Shown: positions 57,801 to 64,000 of the stretch, in pieces | Layout: each line of letters begins with the position of its first letter | How positions within the stretch are numbered: position 1 is the stretch's first letter | Assembly (NCBI GenBank): GCA_036426205.1 | Contig: CM071570.1 | Coordinates: 138,188,356-138,252,355 of the forward strand | Reading direction: 5' to 3' | Length of the DNA: 64,000 nt | Source: Ascaphus truei | Lineage: Eukaryota > Chordata > Amphibia > Anura > Ascaphidae | Program-made: the position numbers and the translations under genes | The notes under the pieces: generated by a model | The model's database searches: none | What the model saw: the letters and a program-made list of their open reading frames with translations, nothing else | Told to the model about the DNA's origin: nothing

Positions 57801-60373
57801 TAATTATTGGGCTTTAGAGATAACTTAAATGGCCGCCTAATAGGAAGCCACAACCAATGACGTTGCCGTTTCCTATTGGCCTGAGGCTTGGCAGCCATGT
57901 TGTTTCCCCTTATGAAGACTTAAACCCGGTAACTTCACCGGTAAGTATCCCAGGAACCAGGTGGTCCTCAGAGCTGAAAATAGTATCGTTTGACTCAGGA
58001 GGACCACCTGGTTCCCATCCTGTAAAATGGGGGAGGGTGGGAGAGAAAGGAGTAGAAGGAACCTTCAATATATTTGTTGGTTTACTATGGCCATGCACAG
58101 GTATTTTACATTGGAATTAAATAATATCAATCCTTACAATGACGGTTTACAGTTTACGTTATTATGAAGAATGGACTGCAAATGTAATACTTTCTCATTA
58201 TTGTAAAAAAAATTCCCTGAACGATATTATAAAATACAAATGTCATATTGTTTTGTTGGTTTTAACAATGTAGCTTTGTTTTTGGCATTAAAAACATGCA
58301 TCATCTACAAAGGTCCATATTTGCTACACTGTTTGGCACCTTGCAGTCTATTTGAATGGAAGGTGTGTTAGGACTTAAAAAATATTGCCCAAAATCTCTT
58401 CTACAAAACTAGCCTTTGCATTCCCTCCCCCCCCCCTAACCTGTTTTGCAGAATCCAATCGAGAGGTTATAGGAGCTGCTGGGGGAATCCTGCCCCTGCT
58501 CACACTGGCCAAGTCCTATGATCCCAGAGTTCAGCAGAACGCGGTTGGAGCGATTCTGAACTTAACTCGATCAGGTAATATTACACTCGCCGATTGGTCA
58601 GAAAAATACTTGTCATGTTTCTCTTTGCAAACAGATTAAAGGGGTACATGAGGGCTACATATTAAAGTTTCAGTTCAGTGCCGGGCAAAGAATAATTTTG
58701 CAATATTATCCCTGAGATGAAGAGTATTGTTCGATACCTTGAGTAGTTTATTTGCTCAGTGCAAAATTGTAGTCTGTGTTTTCAATCACTACACAGAGGT
58801 TGCCTTATAAAGACATTAACGTCTTTCCTCTCCTACAATATCATTATTGATTCTGTCAGTTTAAAGATAGAGACAAGAGATTTCAAAAAATGAAACTTGA
58901 GGCTGAAATCCTTTTTCTTTTACCGTAAAAAAATTAAAATAAAGCTACTTGTGCTAAAAACTGGAAATGTTGAACATGACATTTTAAGATACATTTGAAT
59001 TCAATGCTCTCCTGTCATGACTACTGCATGCCTCACTGGTCTACCCTGGTTTCTGTTCTTAAATCTATTCCAACTATTAACTTCACTCTCCTCGAGCAGT
59101 CGCAGCATCTCTGCTTCTGAGAACTCTCTGTAAACTCTGAACTCACTCAAAAAATCTTCTTCTCTCTTTAATGTCTCGCCACTCTTCTGCCCCTCCTTGT
59201 ACCTCAGCTTTATTCTCTCACTATAGTCCTACTCGCTCTCTGTGGTCTGCTCAGGCCTATCTTCTCTCTACCCCTATGTCACTGTAGCTTTCATGCCTAC
59301 CACCCTTCTCGCATGCTGTATCTTACCTCTGCAACTCCTTCCCTCTCAATGTCCAGCAACAACCTCTCTCTAACATCAAAGTCATCTGAAAACTCACCCA
59401 TTCAACTAAGCATTTAAATAGTCCTGGATAACTACTACTCCCTAAACTACAGCATGCTCTTATACACAGTCTAACCAATGCACTCAAATGTGCTGCTGCT
59501 ATTTCTGTTACTCTCCCACGTGCTATTAGATTGTTAGCTTTTCAGGGCAGAATTCTTTTCTCCAAATCATGTCAAGGTACACTGTTCCTTTCTGTATTAT
59601 TATATGCCCTGTGTTGTAATTGGATAGTGATGTTGTAAAAATTGTAACGCTCTGCATACCTGGTTGGCGCTATAACAATATACATAAATACACACAAATG
59701 TAGTTTTATTTCTAAATAAAAAATATGAGCTAAAAATCAGATATACTTTGTACCTGTTACATACATTGCAGGTGAAAGTCCTGAAAGAGAGAATATTAGT
59801 GTCTGTCAGCATTTGGAATTGGAGGCAGTTAAGCAGAAATACAGATGTAGGTAGACTTACTGCCCCCATCGCCGCGGGCGAAGAAGCAAACGGCTGCGGT
59901 GCTGGGGACAGTATCTGCCGCGATTGCGCTATGGGGATCAATACTTCCTGATCGGACTCTCCGCAGCGTTAATCCGCCCTGGCCACAATCCTCACGGTCG
60001 CAGGACCGCGGTAACATAAACAAATAACTCTTGCTACATCTGCAAAATGTATCTGGGTTAGAAGTCATAACATGTATTTGTTGCACATTCATGGAATCAC
60101 AGAGAAGCCCCCTGCTTTGTCTCTATCACATTTCTGATTCTAGTGAACCGGTCGTGGTTGAGGCTTCCAGAAATTTGGTAGCTTTAGACTCCATTCTTTA
60201 ATCAGTACAGAGATATATGAACAAGGATTTGAGAATTCTAATTAATCACTTACATAAAGCTAATTGATGATGTTTAATTTCCCCTGACAGAGCGAATCAA
60301 GAGCATTCTTTGTAGAGAGGGAGCCCTGCCAGTCCTCACCCTGCTTCTGCAATCTGCAGACTCTGAAGTTCAG
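45865..60373 (+). CDS. Vac8-like armadillo-repeat protein, 5' part (continues past the right edge)
   Basis: Six exons join in phase to give 264 residues: 45865-46090, 53076-53195, 54627-54746, 56047-56166, 58452-58574 and 60291-60373. The ATG has a strong context (A at -3, G at +4). Residues 1-75 (MGRLCERC ... SECCCMKPKG) are Cys-rich; Gly-2 plus Cys-5 and Cys-8 suggest lipid anchoring, as in yeast Vac8, though residue 6 is Glu rather than Ser/Thr. Then come armadillo repeats of about 40 residues, one per exon (three exons of 120 bp, one of 123 bp): LQHSAALYYLHMSQ, LEVQQMSSLSLVNFLLEG, AVQCNSCACIMTLAIS, RVQQNAVGAILNLTRS. The order matches Vac8 (LQRSAALAF, VQCNAVGCITNLA, VQRNATGALLNMT). Vac8 is a vacuolar membrane adaptor for inheritance, fusion and autophagy; function here is unknown. 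Exon 6 ends in phase 0 at ...DSEVQ, mid-repeat, so more exons must follow. I do not know a named mammalian orthologue. Confidence 0.8.
48186..48302. repeat. TG/GTCAGT microsatellite tract
   Basis: TG runs alternate with GTCAGTCAGT units. Similar interrupted TG repeats precede it from 48000. Confidence 0.9.
48440..48760. repeat. Two adjoining GC-rich minisatellites
   Basis: The first array repeats GTGCTCGGCGGCGGCTCACG-type units (48490-48620). The second repeats GGCTTGGTCTGCGGCTCAAG-type units (48640-48750). Both sit inside the 1.09-kb inverted-repeat-bounded segment and explain the long glycine/arginine-rich frames seen here. Confidence 0.8.
49427..49465 (-). other. Hammerhead-like hairpin
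   Basis: On the minus strand TTGATAGA leads into GGTCC ... GGACC and then GAAACG. It resembles the hammerhead core but with one extra base before stem II and C3 changed to T. Confidence 0.35.
51331..51372 (-). other. Hammerhead-like hairpin, best core match
   Basis: On the minus strand CTGAAGA, one extra A, stem GTTGA ... TCAAC, then GAAACGCGTAGG. GAAA with a two-base-pair stem III and a UA cleavage position, plus three pairs of stem I (UCC/GGA), can be drawn. The extra A between the core and stem II departs from the canonical hammerhead. Confidence 0.4.
51965..52140. repeat. SINE-like dispersed repeat
   Basis: It contains AACATATTCCGTAGCGCAGT, ACAATAGGGTTGG and CAATGAGCTTACAATCTATA then AGGAGG, a common amphibian interspersed repeat layout. 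It lies in the first intron of the Vac8-like gene. Confidence 0.55.
53415..53790. repeat. Dispersed palindromic repeat family B
   Basis: The copy is largely self-complementary about its middle (CAATAGGAAGC ... GCTTCCTATTG near 53615-53648; GAGGTTTAAATATC and CAGATTTAAACCTC). It includes a C-rich tract at 53459-53469. It lies between exons 2 and 3 of the Vac8-like gene. Confidence 0.55.
53930..54235. repeat. Dispersed palindromic repeat family B, second adjacent copy
   Basis: Shared phrases with the copies at 53415 and 57770 are GGGGAAACAAAATGGC, AGGAAGC, GGCTTCCTATTG, GAGGAACCAGG and AGCTCTGAGGACCC. No coding content. Confidence 0.5.
55592..55660. other. Inverted pair of hammerhead-like units
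   Basis: The arms GACCAACGTTTCG (55592-55604) and CGAAACGTTGGTC (55648-55660) are exact reverse complements. Each carries the GAAACG end of a hammerhead-like unit, and the two units face each other, with TTATTC / GAATAA phrases outside. It lies between exons 3 and 4 of the Vac8-like gene. Confidence 0.5.
55833..55960. repeat. Short MITE with ATATTTACTAAG end, copy 2
   Basis: It starts CCCCATATACTGAGCAGTGC and ends GCACCGCTTAGTAAATATGT then CCC. The two ends are inverted repeats of about 24 bp with few mismatches. Confidence 0.6.
56492..56640 (+). repeat. Octamer-bearing repeat (family C), copy 4, longest
   Basis: It contains GTGCTCATTTGCATAACATT, ACCCAGAATCCCTGGCTGC, then AAGATAATGG and GAATGTGCTCACAAGTGATA. 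It defines the family together with the copies near 20330, 32303 and 36564. It lies between exons 4 and 5 of the Vac8-like gene. Confidence 0.75.
57198..57517. mobile_element. hAT MITE, family A copy 4, with exact 8-bp duplication
   Basis: It starts CAGTGGGGGGCACAGG and ends GCAGCGCTCCCCTG. The flanks are identical 8-mers GTTTAGAT (57190-57197, 57518-57525). The 320-bp interior includes ACGCGTCGCCATGGCAA and CGTCATTTGACG. Noncoding. Confidence 0.92.
57770..58025. repeat. Family B repeat ending in a perfect 16-bp hairpin
   Basis: Shared family phrases (TAGGAAGCCACAACC, CCTATTGGCC, GTTTCCCC) lead to a hairpin with arms GAACCAGGTGGTCCTC (57954-57969) and its exact complement (57999-58014). Confidence 0.6.
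59030..59700 (+). mobile_element. L2-like LINE 3' end and tail
   Basis: Degraded coding sequence (SRMLYLTSATPS-like near 59310, then a segment like the usual ...FKRQLKTHLF end near 59370-59410) is followed by the characteristic 3' tail. The tail has TTAGATTGTTAGCTTTTCAGGGCAG near 59527 and a closing GCTCTGCATACCTGGTTGGCGC near 59650, ending in ATAAATA. It lies in the intron between the fifth and sixth exons of the Vac8-like gene. No intact frame. Confidence 0.6.
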
Positions 60374-60550
60374 GTACTGAAGGGTCACTTGGTACCTATA
60401 AGCTGCTAATTCCACCTTCGTGCTTGGGTGACTGACCACAGATAATCTTGCTGTTCATTAACTTTGTGGGTATATGTGGAGCCTGCTGTGAATTACAATA
60501 TGTTGAGCACTGCACCCCATGTGCCTCCTATACCGGTACCTACATGAGTA

Positions 60551-60557
60551 TACACAC

Positions 60558-60599
<42 letters not shown>
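60551..60599. repeat. (CA)n microsatellite
   Basis: A CA tract of about 49 bp with one CG interruption, right of the sixth exon of the Vac8-like gene. Confidence 0.95.
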
Positions 60600-61321
60600 C
60601 AAACAAAACACACCCACATCGCACCATGCACACACACAAATATGTGTGTGCACCATCCTGATCCTGATGTTGGAGTAAAACGGATCATGTATGTTGGCCT
60701 TAGTGTGAGAGAGGGGTATCAAGGAGCCACCACTATAAAATGATAACAGACAAATTAGCTATAATAGAGCTTGTACGTATGCATATATACACAGGCCGAC
60801 ACACGCATTTGCTTGTGCACCAGACACGTATAGACTATATGCATACAAAGGGACATATGCTGATGGATACAGAACAAACTGACTCAGATAGACATCTGGT
60901 AGATACAGATGATACTGGTTATCCATGCAGCCACTGTTCCTTGGGAGATTCGGATAGTATTCAGAGTCTACTCAAGATTTTGTGAGTCATTCTGGACCTT
61001 AAGGGTCCACTGGGGATTTCCCTGGTGACCAGTGGGCCAGTCTGAGCCTGTCTGGTCATGTTAAACATGGCTGCTGTTGCAATGCAGCAGTACGCCTGCT
61101 TAGTTTCCACTGTTATCCCTGTGACAAGCGTAATTGTAACTAGGAGCTGTCACAAACACTATGCCTAAATTCTAATTCAAGACATTTTATATGAATAGCA
61201 AAAATTATACATATAGTACAAGTATAATTGTGCTGGTCAGTGCAACAACAAATACAACATTGGCAGTAAGTTGCCAAGCTGTGTTACTATCCAGTGACAT
61301 ATACATTGTTTCTGTAAAATG

Positions 61322-61428
61322 GGCCATATTGACTAAGCAGTGATAATCTGTAAGGTACATTATTGAACACTTACTTGAGTGGGTCGTTGGAGGCCTTACA
61401 GCTTAGAACCCTTTAGTAAATGTGAGTT
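61322..61428. repeat. Short MITE with inverted ATT(T/G)ACTAAG ends, copy 3
   Basis: The left end CCATATTGACTAAGCAGTG and the right end CCCTTTAGTAAATGTG are inverted. It has diverged from the copies near 10133 and 55833. Confidence 0.4.
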
Positions 61429-62189
61429 ATCATCTTTTCTCTTGCTTCTGCGACACAAAGAAGCAAGAATGCTCCTATACTCAAAACTCAAACATGTCTT
61501 GAGTGATCAGGGATATCTTATCAGCCCCTGTCTGCCCGGGGGCCATGCACTGCAATACAGATTTGCATCATTCATGGTCTCCGGAGTCCAAAAATTATTT
61601 AAAAAAAAGGATTGTGAGTGAAGACCAAAGAAATGGAATAATGAAATAATAAGCAGTACTTTTTCCTGTGGAAATGAAACAGTGAGAACTTGTGCTCTAA
61701 ACTAGATTAATCATGTGTTCAGTAAGAAACTCGACATACTGTAAAATGTGCTCATATTATAAGAGATAAGTGAATGTCCCATAAAGTGCTCTGCAAAAAG
61801 CGTTGGCAAGCTTTCCTTCCATTTTGCATGTTTTACACTGATGCAAAAAGGGCCGACAATGAGCCAAATGTTGCACGAGTGAGAAAGACCATTTACTTCG
61901 TAGAGGGCCCATTTTATTGTATACCTCGAAGTGAAGTCCTTATTTATAATGCACTTTGGTTGCTTGACTAGGTTTGCATCTCTCTTTATATCTTCCTAAT
62001 AATACACTGGCGACCCCATACACCAGACCCTGTGGCTTCACTTACAGATTTTTTTTCTTTTTAACTGTGACTGTATATGTATCCAGCTACTTGGTATTTG
62101 AACATGTAGTAAAACATGTTATTTATTACACCCTACATGCTACAGTATGTATAAATACAAATATTACAATCAAATAAAGAAAGTTTCCC

Positions 62190-62567
62190 ATTCACTCAAT
62201 CCCCCCTTCCCTCACACTCAATCCCCCTTCCCTCACAATCAATAGCTCCTCCTCTTCCTCACACTCAACACCCTCCTCCTCACTTTCAATCCCATTCACT
62301 CAATCCCCTTTCCTCTCACTCATCCGTCCCCCCTCCCCCCCACACCCCCCCCATCCTCACACACACAATCAAACACACACCCTGAATTTTTATCCTGGGG
62401 GGAGGGAGGGTCCCGGCCCCGTCGGAAGCTGCAGAGCTCGGCTGGCCAAGCGGGCGGACGACCGGGAGAATGACAGGGCAGGGGGAGCAGGAATTCGTCA
62501 GGAGGAGAAGGGAGCAGACCGCTGAAAATTCTGTCCTGTCCTCGGACCACCGTTTGGAGACCACTGC
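62190..62567. mobile_element. hAT-like element, right end visible, with low-complexity left part
   Basis: The sequence ends CCACCGTTTGGAGACCACTG, the reverse of a common hAT end (CAGTGGTCTCCAAAC). To its left lie a GC-rich block and a C-rich tract of CACTCAATCCCCCTTCC-type units. The left terminus was not found. Confidence 0.45.
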
Positions 62568-63654
62568 TCTAAAAGACTTACTGACTATTGCTATTACTGA
62601 CACCAATACAAAACAGCTGCAGTTTATAAACAAATAATAGTCTGTAGCCCTAACAAAGCTTCCTCAACAGTTGTTATAGATAAGGCTACCTAGACTACCT
62701 ATATCTACAATAACTGTAACTACATTGTGTGTTGGATGGCTACATGATACTGCCATAGAAGTCAGATATATCTTACATATTGTTGACATTAGAAGCTGCC
62801 AGTTGATCAATAGTTTTCTGTTTGCATGCTTAATGAAATCTTTCATCAAACATAAGCGGAATGGACTTTACACGGCTGTACTGCAGCCAGGCTTTTATTA
62901 GGAAGCATTATAGTTTTGTCACTTTAAAAGTATATCTTTTATATATTATATGAAGACTTGTAATATCTTTGTATATTTTCATCTCATTCAGCAAATTCAA
63001 TTTATTTTAATAAAACTGAAAGAACATTAGAGGGGGATTCCAAAAATTCAAAACTTGCGCAAAAATAAAATCGGTAGAAGATCATTGCGCAGTGGGAGAA
63101 GTAAGGGGCATTTCATTCTGTCCGCACATACAGGCTCAGTCAGTACATTTCCTGGGCCAGAAGAAAATGGAGGCGTAACCAAGACAAGAATAGCTTTGTA
63201 AAGCTTTGACAGGTTTTTTAATAGGAATTTATTTGATATAACTCCACACAGTTATATAACTATTCACATGCGAAACCAATACTCAGATGCTGGTACATAG
63301 CAATAACTCGTGATATGGTTGCATCCGGACGTACTTCTGAATTCTATGCAGTCACCTACTTTCAAACCGGAATTTTTCTATAACAATCAATGTATTTAGA
63401 CCACGTTTCACTTATGTGGCTTCTTGGCCATTTACAGCTATTTCTGAAGGGGAAGGCATAGGTTAGTCAATTGAAGACCAAGACTCAGTGCCTATTGACA
63501 TATCAATATCATGTTTATATCTAACCTGCTAAGCAGCAATAAAACATGCAGCTGGTACAGTATATAGATATGTCCAGTGGGGTTTTTTTGTAGGGAAAAA
63601 AGTGCTAGTGCCATAAGCAAAGACAAGTTTTTATCTGGCAGGGAAAGCCTAGTA

Positions 63655-63767
63655 CAGGGGTGGCCAACTCCAACAGTCATTCTGACTGAGCTACCTGTGC
63701 TGAAGCATGGATATCCTGAAACCCTGACCTGTTTGTGCCCTTGAGGACTGAAGTTGGCTGCCCTCTG
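63655..63767. mobile_element. Foldback hAT-type element (family D), short copy
   Basis: It starts CAGGGGTGGCCAACTCCAAC and ends TGAGGACTGAAGTTGGCTGC then CCTCTG. The middle has GAGCTACCTGTGCTGAAGCA and GGATATCCTGAAACCCTGAC. Same family as 26446-26610, with the left half partly lost. Confidence 0.75.
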
Positions 63768-64000
63768 ACATAGGGCATCATTCTAGACACTGTTCAAGAA
63801 CCACTCAGTCATTTAATGGGAACTATACTGTACTGAGATTCCTGTCACTTTAAACACGCTGCCGCAACTCAATTCCAGGGAGTATCTCCACAAACATTGC
63901 CTTGGATATTGCATTACTTGAAATTCCTGGCCATAATGGGGACTGAAGGGATAGCAAAGTCTGTAATGTTTGTTTTTATATTATATATACTATATTATAT

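Larger units (their letters stand above)
60700..64000. other. Right flank, presumably intron of the Vac8-like gene
   Basis: The gene is incomplete at 60373, so this should be intronic. I searched for the expected continuation of the armadillo repeat (after DSEVQ, a segment like the Vac8 YYCTTALSNIAV) and found none. Sequence is AT-rich apart from the repeats listed. Confidence 0.45.

Noticed and set aside
60890..60985. Possible next exon of the Vac8-like gene after GGTTATCCATGCAG
   Set aside because: The translation (PLFLGRFG...) lacks armadillo spacing and the phase and residues do not continue DSEVQ.

Overview
The window is vertebrate nuclear DNA, most likely from an amphibian and probably a frog. 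The grounds are multi-exon vertebrate genes with GT-AG introns of about 0.2-7 kb, a BCLAF1 protein close to the human one but diverged, and a dense load of hAT, Harbinger-like, piggyBac-like, Tigger-like, L2-like and Penelope-like repeats. The species assignment is inference. There are no prokaryotic features.

Four protein-coding genes can be read from spliced exons. MTFR2 (minus) enters from the left edge; only its 5' noncoding exon (~6311-6430) and first coding exon (1007-1069) are inside. ARMC1-like (plus) starts about 130-250 bp away on the other side of a CCAAT-box promoter and is complete (coding 8885-13803, six coding exons, 271 aa). BCLAF1 (minus) is complete (coding 32193 down to 17118, eleven coding exons, 895 aa) and lies tail-to-tail with ARMC1-like. 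A Vac8-like armadillo-repeat gene (plus) starts at 45865 and runs off the right side; six exons encode the first 264 residues, with about one armadillo repeat per exon.

The layout MTFR2 <-> ARMC1-like | BCLAF1 mirrors human 8q13, where MTFR1 and ARMC1 are head-to-head. Human 6q23 keeps MTFR2 next to BCLAF1 but, to my knowledge, has no ARMC1 copy. The simplest reading is that this genome keeps the second (ohnologous) ARMC1, with its ancestral shared promoter. MTFR and ARMC1 proteins both act on mitochondrial shape and distribution, so co-expression would make sense.

The remaining sequence is introns and a 13 kb head-to-head intergenic region (32.2-45.8 kb), both rich in mobile elements. The largest is a nearly full-length Penelope-like element with reverse transcriptase and GIY-YIG endonuclease (37505-~40320, minus, broken by one stop and one frameshift), abutting an L2-type LINE fragment (40323-40965). 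Several short DNA transposons have exact ends and target-site duplications: hAT elements with 8-bp duplications at 2940-3263, 14519-14702, 41895-43001 and 57198-57517; a TTAA-flanked piggyBac-like MITE at 16236-16474; TTA-flanked elements at 4953-5664 and 36281-36523; and TA-flanked Tigger-like elements at 33565-33890 and 35206-35537. Minisatellites lie at 1777-1891 and 41068-41274. Hammerhead-like hairpins recur at five places.
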